The translations under genes were made by a program, and so were the position numbers. The notes under the pieces are model-generated. The model was not told the origin of the DNA. It ran no database searches and was given only the letters and a program-made list of their open reading frames with translations. A stretch of 64,000 nt of DNA, from NCBI GenBank assembly GCA_944326225.1, contig CALVDI010000002.1, positions 1 to 64,000 of the forward strand. The letters are read 5' to 3'. Below are positions 53,125 through 62,141 of this stretch, piece by piece (position 1 is the first letter of the stretch; each line of letters begins with the position of its first letter). The DNA comes from an uncultured Bacteroidales bacterium (GTDB lineage Bacteria; Bacteroidota; Bacteroidia; Bacteroidales; UBA932).

Positions 53125-53640
53125 CTACCACTTTCTGTTGTCACCTGTGACAGCGAAAATAACTGTCAGCAGAGCGGTGTTGATGACAAGGGATATGAGC
53201 AGCCTGGCGGCGCATTGACCGAAAGGCCTGAATCCGGCAGTGTCCAGCAGTATGTATACGGACAGGAAGATAAACGACATGGCGGCGGCGTAGACTGCGA
53301 AACGGATGAGCCCGAGGTCCTCTATAGATGATTTACCGTCCATGGACGACGGGTCTTTCGGTACTGTGAGGCTGAGTATGGCTCTCCTGCACAGTCCTGC
53401 AGCAGTGAGAGCTGCGGAGGTGAGTCCTGGGATGCCGTTGCCAAGTATGTCCACTACAAGACCGGTCGCAAAGGCAACGAGCATTACGGTTACAGTTGCT
53501 GCCCTGGCGGGGAGGACCAGCAGTATGAACATAAACAGGGACAGGTCTATATAGATGCTGAGGTTGACATAGTTGTCCAGCGCTCCCTGTGCTATGATCA
53601 GCAATGCTCCGATGATGATGTATTTCCACAGTCCTCTCAT
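53125..53640 (-). CDS. mreD: Rod-shape-determining protein MreD
   Basis: A 171-residue protein from the ATG giving MRGLWKYIIIGALLIIAQ, overlapping the mreC stop by 4 bases; a longer in-frame extension runs inside mreC and is unlikely. About five transmembrane segments (LSLFMFILLVLPA, TVTVMLVAFATGLVVDIL, FAVYAAAMSFIFLSVYILL, LLISLVINTALLTVIFAV) match MreD, a membrane partner of MreC in the elongasome. It ends 2 bases before the PBP2 ATG. Confidence 0.88.
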   Translation of the reverse strand: MRGLWKYIIIGALLIIAQGALDNYVNLSIYIDLSLFMFILLVLPARAATVTVMLVAFATGLVVDILGNGIPGLTSAALTAAGLCRRAILSLTVPKDPSSMDGKSSIEDLGLIRFAVYAAAMSFIFLSVYILLDTAGFRPFGQCAARLLISLVINTALLTVIFAVTGDNRKW

Positions 53641-54470
53641 AGGAAAGCTTCTTCTGGTCCGTCTATCAGTTCCTGCAGCTGATCCATGTCCTTGCGCACA
53701 GCTACATATACATGCCGGAGCTTTGAGAAATCCTCGAACAAGCTCACGGAGATGTCGTAGTTGATGCCGTCCCTCACGGTCATCCCCTCCACGGTCCCTA
53801 TTGGAATCCCCGGCGGATAGATGAGGGAGTATCCGCTCGATATGACCGTGTCGCCTTCCGAGACACCTGTATGAACAGGTATGTCGTGAAGGGTAATTCC
53901 TCCGGGATTGCCTCCCTTCCACTGGAGGACCCCGAAAGTGTTTGAACTTTTGAGTATTGCACTGGCCATGTTGTCAGTGTCGAGTATGGAAGACACTTTT
54001 GAGTATCTGTCTCCGGCACACAGGATATATCCTACTATGCCGCGGCCTGTTATGACACCCATGTCCTCTTCAATCCCGTCAAGCCGGCCTTTGTTGATGA
54101 TCAGGATGTTGTGAAGACGGTCCGTGCTGTTGGAGACTATGGTGGCCGGGATGTAGTCAAACACCGGGCTGGCATCAGTAAGGGTGTCGGTTCCGGTCGC
54201 AAGCTCCAGGGCCGCTCTAAGACGGTCGTTCTCGATCCTCAGGTCTACGTTCTCCACGGCAAGGGCGTTGTTGACTCTGCCCAGGGAGAAATATCCTCTG
54301 ATACTCCCCGTTACCCCGGTTATCGCATTGGATACGGCTGAGATGGACTTCATGATCTCGGACCGCTGTATGATGCTGTGCCTGGAGACCATGACAATAG
54401 AGACGGCCTCAAGCGCGATAAAGACGATGGTGTTAAGGATGTATATTATGTATGCTTTCCTGCTGTTCAT
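53637..54470 (-). CDS. mreC: Rod-shape-determining protein MreC
   Basis: A 277-residue protein with one N-terminal membrane helix (AYIIYILNTIVFIALEAVSI), a short coiled coil at about residues 65-95 (NNALAVENVDLRIENDRLRAAL) and a beta-rich periplasmic domain with IIVNKG-like strands (LIINKGRLDGIEEDMGVIT, GIVGYILCAGDRYSKV, GDTVISSGYSLIYPPGIPIG). MreC links MreB to PBP2 in the elongasome. The start is immediately after the mreB stop, and its stop overlaps the mreD start. Confidence 0.93.
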   Translation of the reverse strand: MNSRKAYIIYILNTIVFIALEAVSIVMVSRHSIIQRSEIMKSISAVSNAITGVTGSIRGYFSLGRVNNALAVENVDLRIENDRLRAALELATGTDTLTDASPVFDYIPATIVSNSTDRLHNILIINKGRLDGIEEDMGVITGRGIVGYILCAGDRYSKVSSILDTDNMASAILKSSNTFGVLQWKGGNPGGITLHDIPVHTGVSEGDTVISSGYSLIYPPGIPIGTVEGMTVRDGINYDISVSLFEDFSKLRHVYVAVRKDMDQLQELIDGPEEAFL

Positions 54471-55490
54471 TTACCGCATCAGGAATGGGTAGCGCGACGA
54501 GTTCTTCAGGGCCAGGCTTGTACCTCTGGCAACGGCCCTGAGGGGATCTTCCGCCACGTGGAACGGTATGTTGATCTTGTCATACAGCCTCTTGTCCAGT
54601 CCTCTGAGCAGAGCTCCTCCTCCTGTGAGGAAGATGCCTCGTTCCACGATGTCCTGATACAGTTCCGGAGGGGTCTGTTCGAGCACCTGCAGTACAGCGG
54701 CCTCGATCTTTGCCAGGGACTTGTCCAGACAGTGGGCCACTTCCTGGCTGGTGACGGCAATCTCAACCGGATGGGCGGTCATAAGGTTCGGGCCTCTTAC
54801 GATGAACGGATCGGGTACGTTCTCCAGTTCGGGGATAGCGGCTCCGATACGCATCTTGATCTCCTCGGAAGTCAGCTCACCTACTTTGATATTGTGCTGC
54901 TGACGCATATATTGCTGTATGTCAGAGGTGAATACGTCTCCGGCAACCCTTATGGACTGGCTGGTGACTATACCTCCCAGGGAGATGACTGCTATCTCGG
55001 TCGTGCCGCCTCCTATATCTACAACCATATTGCCTGTCGGGGCCTCTACATCCAGTCCGATACCCATCGCTGCGGCCATGGGCTCGAATATCATGTAGAT
55101 GTCCCTGCCTCCGGCGTGCTCGGCGGAGTCACGTACAGCCCTTATCTCGACTTCGGTGCTGCCTTTGGGTATGCAGATCACCATCTTGAGGTTGGGAGTG
55201 AAGAAAGAACGTTTGTAGTTTATCATCTTGACAAATCCCCTTATCATCTGCTCGGCGGCGTTGAAGTCGGCGATGACTCCGTCGCGCAAAGGCCTTACGG
55301 TCTTGATGTTGGGGTGTGTCTTCTCGTGCATCAGTCTGGCTTTCTGGCCAAATGCTATCGGCTTGCCTGAGGTCTGGTCAAATGCTACTATGGACGGCTC
55401 GTCCACTACGACTTTCCCGTCTACAAGTATGACGGTGTTGGCCGTGCCGAGATCCATGGCAAGCTCCTGTGTCAGAAAAGAAAATCCCAT
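54471..55490 (-). CDS. mreB: Rod-shape-determining protein MreB (actin-like)
   Basis: A 339-residue actin-like ATPase. Phosphate-binding loops are MDLGTANTVILVDGK and DIGGGTTEIAVISLGG; the adenosine region is FLTGGGALLRGLD. Additional marks are VRPLRDGVIADF and EPMAAAMGIGLDVEAPTG. It forms filaments on the inner membrane that guide side-wall synthesis. It lies 7 bases after purH and directly abuts mreC. Length and motifs are normal. Confidence 0.97.
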   Translation of the reverse strand: MGFSFLTQELAMDLGTANTVILVDGKVVVDEPSIVAFDQTSGKPIAFGQKARLMHEKTHPNIKTVRPLRDGVIADFNAAEQMIRGFVKMINYKRSFFTPNLKMVICIPKGSTEVEIRAVRDSAEHAGGRDIYMIFEPMAAAMGIGLDVEAPTGNMVVDIGGGTTEIAVISLGGIVTSQSIRVAGDVFTSDIQQYMRQQHNIKVGELTSEEIKMRIGAAIPELENVPDPFIVRGPNLMTAHPVEIAVTSQEVAHCLDKSLAKIEAAVLQVLEQTPPELYQDIVERGIFLTGGGALLRGLDKRLYDKINIPFHVAEDPLRAVARGTSLALKNSSRYPFLMR

Positions 55491-55497
55491 AGCTATA

Positions 55498-57024
55498 TCA
55501 GTGTTTGAAGTGTCTGTGTCCGGTCATTACCATCGCCATGCCGTGCGCGTTGCAGTAGTCCACGCTGTCGTTGTCGCGGATGGAGCCGCCCGGATGGATG
55601 ACGGCCTTGATACCGGCCTTGTCGGCTATCTCCACGCAGTCGGAGAAGGGGAAGAATGCGTCGGAGGCCATGACGGCTCCGTCGAGGCTGAATCCGAAGC
55701 TGCGGGCCTTCTCAATGGCCTGTCTGAGTGCGTCCACTCTGGATGTCTGGCCTATGCCGCTGGCAATCAGCTTGCGGTCCTTGGCCAGGACTATGGCGTT
55801 GGATTTGGAATGCTTTACTATGATGTTGGCGAAGAGCATGTCCTCGATCTGCTCAGGGGTGGGTGCCTCCTTGGTCACCTGTCTGAGGTCTTCGGGGCTC
55901 TCCTTGAAGGTGTCCCTATCCTGTACCAGTACGCCCGAGAGCATCGAGCGGAACTTCACGGCTGACGGACGGGCCTGGGCGGTCCTGAGGATGATGCGGT
56001 TCTTCTTTCCCTCGAGTATCTGAAGGGCCTCTGGCTCGTAATCGGGAGCGATGACCACCTCGAAGAATATTTTGTGCATCTCCTCGGCCGTAGCCTTGTC
56101 CACGGGGCGGTTGGCGGCGATGATGCCTCCGAATGCGGATACGGGATCGGCGGCCAGGGCTGACTCCCATGCCTCTTTCAGGGTGGCTCCTATGGCGCAG
56201 CCGCAGGCATTGTTGTGCTTGATGACGGCGACAGCGGTCTCGTCGAAGTCGGATATGAGCTCCAGGGCGGCCTCGATGTCCAGCATATTGTTGTAGGATA
56301 TCTCCTTGCCGTGCAGCTGCTCGGGCAGGGATGTCTCACTTCCGAAATACAGGGCTTTCTGATGAGGATTCTCCCCGTAGCGCAGGTGAGTGGCGCGGGT
56401 CTCGCTGGCAGTGAAGGCCGGTATCTGCTCCTTCCTGTTGAAATACTGGAAGATGTGTGTGTCGTAGTTGGAGCTCTTCAGGAACGCCTTTGCCGCGAAG
56501 GCCCGTCTGTCCTCTATGGACGAGTGTCCTTTCTTCTCCCTGAGCAGGGTGAGCAGGTCGGAGTATGACTCCTTGCCGGCTACGATTATCACGTCGTTGT
56601 AGTTCTTGGCGGCCGCCCTGATGAGGGAGATGCCTCCTATGTCTATCTTCTCGATGATGTCCTCTTCGGAAGCGTCCTTTGCGACATATTCCTCGAAAGG
56701 ATACAGATCCACTATCACAAGGTCGATGCCGGGGATGTCGTATCTCTCCCTCTCGGCCACATCCGACGCCTCTTCCCGGCGGTACAGGATGCCGCCCATG
56801 ATCTTGGGATGGAGGGTCTTCACCCTGCCTCCGAATATGGAGGGATATCCGGTGAGGTCCTCGACTGCTGTAACAGGAATGTTATGGCTGCCCAAATACT
56901 GCTGCGTACCCCCTGTGGATAGTATCTCTACACCGAGGCTAACCAGCTCATTTGCAATGTCTAGGATGAGGTTCTTGTCGTACACTGAGATCAGTGCTTT
57001 CTGGATCTTTCTGTCGCTGTTCAT
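55498..57024 (-). CDS. purH: Bifunctional AICAR formyltransferase / IMP cyclohydrolase
   Basis: A 508-residue enzyme for the last two steps of IMP synthesis. The N-terminal cyclohydrolase part has KALISVYDKN, EILSTGGTQQYL and FGGRVKTLHPKI. The C-terminal formyltransferase part has LRYGENPHQKALY, KHNNACGCAIG with the catalytic Lys-His, and SDAFFPFSDCVE, ending MVMTGHRHFKH. It uses 10-formyl-THF, linking it to ftcD and gcvP. It heads the mre block, an order I recall from Bacteroides and Porphyromonas. Confidence 0.97.
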   Translation of the reverse strand: MNSDRKIQKALISVYDKNLILDIANELVSLGVEILSTGGTQQYLGSHNIPVTAVEDLTGYPSIFGGRVKTLHPKIMGGILYRREEASDVAERERYDIPGIDLVIVDLYPFEEYVAKDASEEDIIEKIDIGGISLIRAAAKNYNDVIIVAGKESYSDLLTLLREKKGHSSIEDRRAFAAKAFLKSSNYDTHIFQYFNRKEQIPAFTASETRATHLRYGENPHQKALYFGSETSLPEQLHGKEISYNNMLDIEAALELISDFDETAVAVIKHNNACGCAIGATLKEAWESALAADPVSAFGGIIAANRPVDKATAEEMHKIFFEVVIAPDYEPEALQILEGKKNRIILRTAQARPSAVKFRSMLSGVLVQDRDTFKESPEDLRQVTKEAPTPEQIEDMLFANIIVKHSKSNAIVLAKDRKLIASGIGQTSRVDALRQAIEKARSFGFSLDGAVMASDAFFPFSDCVEIADKAGIKAVIHPGGSIRDNDSVDYCNAHGMAMVMTGHRHFKH

Positions 57025-57072
57025 ATATGCTGGATAACTTTTTAGTTACATAATCCGTGGATGAATCGGAGA

Positions 57073-57080
57073 CAAAATTA
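57073..57080 (-). promoter_or_regulatory. Candidate -7 box for purH and the mre block
   Basis: The minus strand reads TAATTTTG, matching TAnnTTTG, 48 bases before the purH ATG. A -33 element is not evident. Confidence 0.4.
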
Positions 57081-57103
57081 GTAATAAATAATTTATAAAT
57101 TGC

Positions 57104-57111
57104 TACATTTG
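57104..57111 (+). promoter_or_regulatory. Candidate -7 box for ispD
   Basis: TACATTTG matches TAnnTTTG, 23 bases before the ispD ATG. The -33 region is AT-rich without a clear TTTG. Confidence 0.4.
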
Positions 57112-57134
57112 AGAAAATATTTTGAGCCTGTAAA

Positions 57135-57812
57135 ATGCGAGAAAGATACGTGATAATTCCGGCAGGAGGAACGGGAAGCCGTATGGGGGCGCAGGTCCCC
57201 AAGCAGATGCTGGATCTGGATGGAGTTCCTGTTCTGCGCAGGACTCTGGAACTGTTTGTGCGTCAGCCGTTCGAAGTACATGTGATAATAGCTATCAATC
57301 AGTCGATAAGGTCCATGTGGGTGGATTATTGCCGGAGAGAGAATCTCCTTTTCAAGTATGTGCTGGTGTCCGGAGGCATGACACGTTTCCATTCTGTACG
57401 GAAGAGCCTCAGGTATGTCCCGGACGGGGCCCTGGTCGCAGTGCATGATGCCGTCCGTCCTCTTCTTAGACCGGAGGACGTAGGGCGCCTGTTTGATGAG
57501 GGTGAGGTCAGCCCGGCAGTGATTCCTGTGCTCCCGGTCGCGGATTCTATGAGAAGGATACTTCCTGACGGAGGCTCGGAGGGAGTGAACAGAGAGTCCT
57601 ACCGTCTGGTTCAGACTCCGCAGGTATTCCACTCCGAGATACTTAAGCGGGCCTATGATACGGCTTACTCGCCGGATTTCACGGACGATGCCTCAGTGGT
57701 GGAGAAAAGCGGGGTGCCGCTGCGTCTGACTGCCGGCAGCAGGTTCAACATCAAGCTGACTACACCTGAGGACATGATCTTCGCAGAGACTGTTCTCAGA
57801 ACCATTTTGTAA
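57135..57812 (+). CDS. ispD: 2-C-methyl-D-erythritol 4-phosphate cytidylyltransferase
   Basis: A 225-residue nucleotidyltransferase of the non-mevalonate isoprenoid pathway, transferring CMP to methylerythritol phosphate. Motifs are the IIPAGGTGSRMGAQVPKQ loop, GGMTRFHSVRKSL, VAVHDAVRPLLR and a YRLVQTPQVFHS segment, with TDDASVVEK and NIKLTTPEDM near the end. The pathway gives undecaprenyl phosphate for wall and glycan building. The last 17 bases overlap the convergent prmC gene, so the 3' ends are antisense to each other. Confidence 0.95.
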   Translation: MRERYVIIPAGGTGSRMGAQVPKQMLDLDGVPVLRRTLELFVRQPFEVHVIIAINQSIRSMWVDYCRRENLLFKYVLVSGGMTRFHSVRKSLRYVPDGALVAVHDAVRPLLRPEDVGRLFDEGEVSPAVIPVLPVADSMRRILPDGGSEGVNRESYRLVQTPQVFHSEILKRAYDTAYSPDFTDDASVVEKSGVPLRLTAGSRFNIKLTTPEDMIFAETVLRTIL

Positions 57813-58680
57813 AAGTGACGAACCGCGGCTTTCCGCGGAAGTCTTCCAGTATTTCCACGTCGCTGAATCCCCGGCTTTCAAAGAGTTCCCGGGACTGCTC
57901 CCCATAAGCCTCATTGATCTCGAACCAGCATTTGCCGCCCGTTTTTACTGTCCCGGCAGCCCATCCGGCCAGTGCCTTATAGAACCGCAGCGGATCGCTG
58001 TCGGGTACGAAGAGGGCTTTCTCAGGCTCGTAATCCAGGACATTGGGGGCCATAAAGGCCTTCTCGCTCTCGCAGACATAGGGGGGATTGGATACCAGTA
58101 TGTCTATGTCGTCTATCTCCTCCGGAGGACCTTCGAGGATGTCGGCCTTGAAGAAGACCGGCGGGGTCTGCAGCGGCTGGCGGCCTGCCTCGTCCAGGTA
58201 TATGCGCTGCCCTTTCGCTACGTCCAGGGCGTCTTCGTCCACGTCGAACGCCAGGACCTGTGCCTTTGGAAAGGCTGCGGCCAGGGTCCATGCTATGCAG
58301 CCGCTGCCGGTACAGGCATCCAGTATCCTGAGCTCCTGATAGCCGGACTTGCGCCATTCGTCTATGATGAGCCGGCACATCTGCTCGGTCTCCGGACGCG
58401 GGATGAGCACGGCTTCCGAGACGTGGAATATGCGGCCGGCGAAGGTCTCCTCTCCGATGACGTACTGGACAGGACGGCCTGCCGCCAGCTCTTCCAGCGC
58501 ACTCTGTATCTTTACAAGGTAAGGCTTGGGTATCACTACGTTGGGCTCGACGGAATACTCGTATTCGGACAGGCCCAGGAAGTGGGACAGAATCCGGACG
58601 GATATGGCCTTGGCCTCGCCGGGGGAGTACTGCTCCGCCAGACACTCGGTGGCTTTGGTGACGAATTCCTTTCGGGTCAT
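57796..58680 (-). CDS. prmC: Release factor glutamine methyltransferase
   Basis: A 294-residue PrmC/HemK enzyme that methylates the Gln of the GGQ motif in release factors RF1 and RF2. The substrate-binding motif is VSNPPYVCES. The S-adenosylmethionine site is ILDACTGSGCIAWTLA, and PVQYVIGEETFAGRIF with VLIPRPETEQM is typical. It converges on ispD with a 17-base overlap, and lies 3 bases after ddl on the same strand. Confidence 0.95.
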   Translation of the reverse strand: MTRKEFVTKATECLAEQYSPGEAKAISVRILSHFLGLSEYEYSVEPNVVIPKPYLVKIQSALEELAAGRPVQYVIGEETFAGRIFHVSEAVLIPRPETEQMCRLIIDEWRKSGYQELRILDACTGSGCIAWTLAAAFPKAQVLAFDVDEDALDVAKGQRIYLDEAGRQPLQTPPVFFKADILEGPPEEIDDIDILVSNPPYVCESEKAFMAPNVLDYEPEKALFVPDSDPLRFYKALAGWAAGTVKTGGKCWFEINEAYGEQSRELFESRGFSDVEILEDFRGKPRFVTFTKWF

Positions 58681-58683
58681 ACG

Positions 58684-59688
58684 CTACTGTCTCCCGTCTA
58701 TCAGTCCTTTCAGGAAATCCTCCATGGTCATGCCTGCCTGACGGACCATCTGGGGCACGAGGCTGGATGCCGTCATACCCGGATTGGGATTGATCTCCAG
58801 CAGGTAGGGTCTGTCGTCCTCGCTCAGGATGAAATCCATTCGCACCAGACCGGTGCATCCCAACCGGCGGAAGATTCTCACGGCCTCGTTCTGAATGAGT
58901 GCGGTCTGGGCTTCGGATACAGGGGCCGGACATATCTCCCGGCTGGCTCCCATATACTTGGCGTCGTAGTCAAAGAACTCATGCCCGGGTCCGGGCACTA
59001 TCTCGATGAGCGGGAGGGCGTGGACACCGTCGGCATCGGCGTAGACTCCGCAGTCTATCTCCTTGCCTGTTACGGCTTTCTCTATGATAAGAGTGTCGCT
59101 CTCCTTGAAGGCCGCCTCAATGGCCGCCGCCAGGTCCTCCGTCCTTTTGACCTTGGTGACTCCGAAGCTGGAGCCTCCGCCCGACGGCTTGACGAATACC
59201 GGCAGACCGAGCTCCGCCGTTATCCCGGCCGCGTCGTATGTGTCGCCCCTGCGCAGCATGACATCGTCGGCCAGATAAGTCCCCGAGTCCCTGAGATAGG
59301 TCTTGCAGGCGTATTTGTCGAAAGCGATGGCCGCGCACAGGGAGCCGCAGCCTATGAACGGTATGTCCAGCAGCTCGAAGTAGGCCTGGAGCCTGCCGTT
59401 CTCGCCCGGGTCTCCGTGAATGATGATGAACACATTGTCAAAGCGGACTCTGTTCCCATCGATGGTGCAGGAAAAGTCGTTTCTGTCCATAGTGTGGCGC
59501 ACCTCGCTGCCGTCCGCCGAGGATGTGACGGCCCACCAGCCTTCCCTGCACAGCAGGACCTCGTAGACATTGTATCCCGCATTGCGCAGCCATCGGGCGA
59601 CGGACTTGCCGCTCTGTTTGGATATCTCCACTTCCGAGGAATATCCGCCGTATACTACCGCGATATTCCGTATTTTATCCGTACTCAT
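58684..59688 (-). CDS. ddl: D-alanine--D-alanine ligase
   Basis: A 334-residue ATP-grasp ligase making D-Ala-D-Ala for peptidoglycan. Motifs are VVYGGYSSEVEIS, the Gly-rich loop VKPSGGGSSFGV, LPLIEIVPGPG, and the C-terminal metal site RMDFILSEDDRPYLLEINPNPGM (cut here into RMDFIL and EINPNPGM). The length is standard. The ATG gives MSTDKIRNIAVVYGG. It lies 6 bases after the PBP1A gene, so wall synthesis genes are contiguous. Confidence 0.96.
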   Translation of the reverse strand: MSTDKIRNIAVVYGGYSSEVEISKQSGKSVARWLRNAGYNVYEVLLCREGWWAVTSSADGSEVRHTMDRNDFSCTIDGNRVRFDNVFIIIHGDPGENGRLQAYFELLDIPFIGCGSLCAAIAFDKYACKTYLRDSGTYLADDVMLRRGDTYDAAGITAELGLPVFVKPSGGGSSFGVTKVKRTEDLAAAIEAAFKESDTLIIEKAVTGKEIDCGVYADADGVHALPLIEIVPGPGHEFFDYDAKYMGASREICPAPVSEAQTALIQNEAVRIFRRLGCTGLVRMDFILSEDDRPYLLEINPNPGMTASSLVPQMVRQAGMTMEDFLKGLIDGRQ

Positions 59689-59694
59689 GGTATT

Positions 59695-62052
59695 TTACAT
59701 ATTGAAAAATGAGTTCATGTCATCCTCGGTCTCCGTGACGGTGTCGTTGTCACTGCCGTCGCAGTCAGTGTCAAAATGCACTCCCGGCGGGGCGATGAAC
59801 CTGTCTTCCGGAGTGACTCCGAGCGTTCCGTCATTCATGACTTTCTGCATGAAGAGTCCCCAGATGGGCAGGGAGGTATTGGCACCCTGTCCCTGGGCCA
59901 TGCTCTCGAAGTGTACCTGCCGGTCTTCCGCTCCCACCCATACACCGGCGGTCAGATGGGGTACGTAGCCTATGAACCAGCCGTCGGACTTGTCATTGGT
60001 CGTACCCGTCTTGCCGGCTATGGGCCCTTCCAGTCCGTATCTCCAGCGCAGACGGGCTCCGGAGCCCTCATTCACCACACCTTCCATAAGATTGACCATC
60101 AGGTATGCCGTCGCCTCGCTTACAGCTTCCTGCTTGCGGGGACTGAAGGTGCCGAGCACATTGCCCTCGCTGTCCTCTATGCGTGTCACCATCATCGGGT
60201 ATATGTGGACTCCGCGGCTGGGGTAGGTGTTGTACGCGCTGACCATCTCCAGCAGGGTGATGTCGGCAGGTCCCAGGCAGAGGGACGGGTAGGGTGCCAG
60301 ATAGGAGGTGATGCCGAGCTTGCGGCACATCTCCACCATGGCCGTCGGGCCGAACTGCCGCATCAGGTAGGCCGATATGTTGTTGCTGCTTCGGGTCAGA
60401 CCCCACTTCAAGGTGACTTCCTTGCCGATATATTCCAGACGGTCCTCACTTTCGGGAGTCCATGTGGTGTCGGCCAGCACGAAGGTCTGCGGTACATTGA
60501 GCACCTTGTCACAGGGATAGTAACCCTCCTGCATCGCCAGGGTGTAGAGGAAAGGCTTGATGGTCGAGCCTACCTGACGCTTGCCCTGGCGGGCGTTGTC
60601 GTATTTGAAATACCGGTACTCGGGGCCTCCGATGTAGGCCTTTATGTGGCCTGTCGTGGGCTCCATCGCCACGAACGAGGCGCGGAGGATGGATTTGTAG
60701 TACCGTATGGAGTCGTCCGGGGTCATGACGGTGTCTATGTATCCGTTTGTGTTCCATGAGAAGACGCGCATCTCTACTTTCTCCTTGAAGGCTCTCCCGA
60801 TCTCTTTGGCAGAGGCTCCTGCGCTTCTCATGTTGCGGTAGCGGTCGCTCCATCTGCGGGCCTGTTCCATGACGGTGTTGCGGGTTGATGCCGGGATGCC
60901 TTTGGCGAAAGGCCTGTGCGGATTGTCCTGCAGGTCCCGGAAGAAAGCCGGCTGGAGATCCTTGCCGAGATGCTGTCTCACCGCTTCCTCAGCGTATCGC
61001 TGCATCCTGGAATTGATGGTGGTGTATATTGTAAGACCGTCTCTGTCAAGGTCGTAGGAGGTGCCGTCCGGTTTTTTGTTCTTGTTGAGCCAGCCGTACA
61101 GCGGGTCATTTTCCCAAAGATCCATGTCTGCGGCATAGTCCTCCTCGAAGTAGTAGTCGCCCCTCTCCGGCTCGGACGCGCTCATGTATTTGCGCAGCAT
61201 GTCCCTGAAATAGGGGGACTTGCTGGTGTTGTGGTCCAGCTGTCTGTAGTCCAGCACTATCGGCAGGGCCATCAGGGAGTCGGCCTCGGCCTGGGAGATG
61301 TAGCCGTATTTGTCCATCTGGCTGATGACGTGGTTGCGCCGCGTGACGGACTTATCATAGTTGAGCACCGGGTTATAGCGGGTGGGCTTGTTGACCGCGC
61401 CCACCAGTGTCGCGCTCTCCTGCAGGTTGAGGTCTATGGGCTCCTTATTAAAGAAGGTATTGGCCGCCGCCTTGATGCCGTAGGAGTTGCTGCCGAAGAA
61501 TATGGCGTTCATATACATGGCCATGATCTCGTCCTTGGTGTAGTTGCGCTCCAGCTTTACGGCGGTGATCCATTCCTTGAACTTGCTGACTACCAGTCTG
61601 AACACTGCCTCTCCGGGGAATTTGCCGGTGGCCTCTTCCCTAGGGAAAAGAGTCTTGGCCAGCTGCTGTGTGATGGTGCTGCCTCCTCCTCCCGAGCCGG
61701 CGTTCCCCAGCAGTATCGACTTGACGGCCACCCTGGCCAGGCTGCGGAAGTCTATGCCGCAGTGCTGGTAGAAACGCGCGTCCTCAGTGGCCACGGCTGC
61801 CTCTACCAGGTAGGGGGACAGGTCGTCAAAGCCCACGTGGGTACGGTTCTCGATATGATACGTGCCTATCAGCTCGCCGTCCTCGGATATGAGTTCGGTG
61901 GCCAGATAGGTCTTCGGGTTCTCCAGTTCCTCGAAGGACGGAATCTCTGCAAAGATGCCTACGCCTGCGATGAAAAGCACCATAATACCTATGGGAATGA
62001 ATACTACACACCAGATTGCGGTTATGAGTCTGCGTTTGGTCTTTTCTTTCAT
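59695..62052 (-). CDS. Bifunctional penicillin-binding protein 1A (glycosyltransferase/transpeptidase)
   Basis: A 785-residue class A PBP. One N-terminal helix (WCVVFIPIGIMVLFIAGVGIF) anchors it. The GT51 domain has AVATEDARFYQHCGIDFRS and GGGGSTITQQLAKTLF. The transpeptidase domain has SxxK in RQVGSTIKPFLYTL, SxN in TRSSNNISAYLM and KTG in IAGKTGTTNDKSDG. It polymerises glycan strands and cross-links them. The C-terminal tail is acidic (DTDCDGSDNDTVTETEDD). It is divergent from topA and is followed by ddl. Confidence 0.95.
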   Translation of the reverse strand: MKEKTKRRLITAIWCVVFIPIGIMVLFIAGVGIFAEIPSFEELENPKTYLATELISEDGELIGTYHIENRTHVGFDDLSPYLVEAAVATEDARFYQHCGIDFRSLARVAVKSILLGNAGSGGGGSTITQQLAKTLFPREEATGKFPGEAVFRLVVSKFKEWITAVKLERNYTKDEIMAMYMNAIFFGSNSYGIKAAANTFFNKEPIDLNLQESATLVGAVNKPTRYNPVLNYDKSVTRRNHVISQMDKYGYISQAEADSLMALPIVLDYRQLDHNTSKSPYFRDMLRKYMSASEPERGDYYFEEDYAADMDLWENDPLYGWLNKNKKPDGTSYDLDRDGLTIYTTINSRMQRYAEEAVRQHLGKDLQPAFFRDLQDNPHRPFAKGIPASTRNTVMEQARRWSDRYRNMRSAGASAKEIGRAFKEKVEMRVFSWNTNGYIDTVMTPDDSIRYYKSILRASFVAMEPTTGHIKAYIGGPEYRYFKYDNARQGKRQVGSTIKPFLYTLAMQEGYYPCDKVLNVPQTFVLADTTWTPESEDRLEYIGKEVTLKWGLTRSSNNISAYLMRQFGPTAMVEMCRKLGITSYLAPYPSLCLGPADITLLEMVSAYNTYPSRGVHIYPMMVTRIEDSEGNVLGTFSPRKQEAVSEATAYLMVNLMEGVVNEGSGARLRWRYGLEGPIAGKTGTTNDKSDGWFIGYVPHLTAGVWVGAEDRQVHFESMAQGQGANTSLPIWGLFMQKVMNDGTLGVTPEDRFIAPPGVHFDTDCDGSDNDTVTETEDDMNSFFNM

Positions 62053-62086
62053 TTCTGTAAAATAAACATCGCGAAGTTAGAAAAAA

Positions 62087-62119
62087 TTTGGTTTTTGTCT
62101 TACTTTATCCTTTACTTTG
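62087..62119 (+). promoter_or_regulatory. Weak candidate promoter for topA
   Basis: TTTG at 62087-62090, 21 bases, then TTACTTTG at 62112-62119. The -7 box deviates from TAnnTTTG at one position. It lies 22 bases before the ATG. Confidence 0.3.
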
Positions 62120-62141
62120 CAACTTCATTCAACCGGTACAT

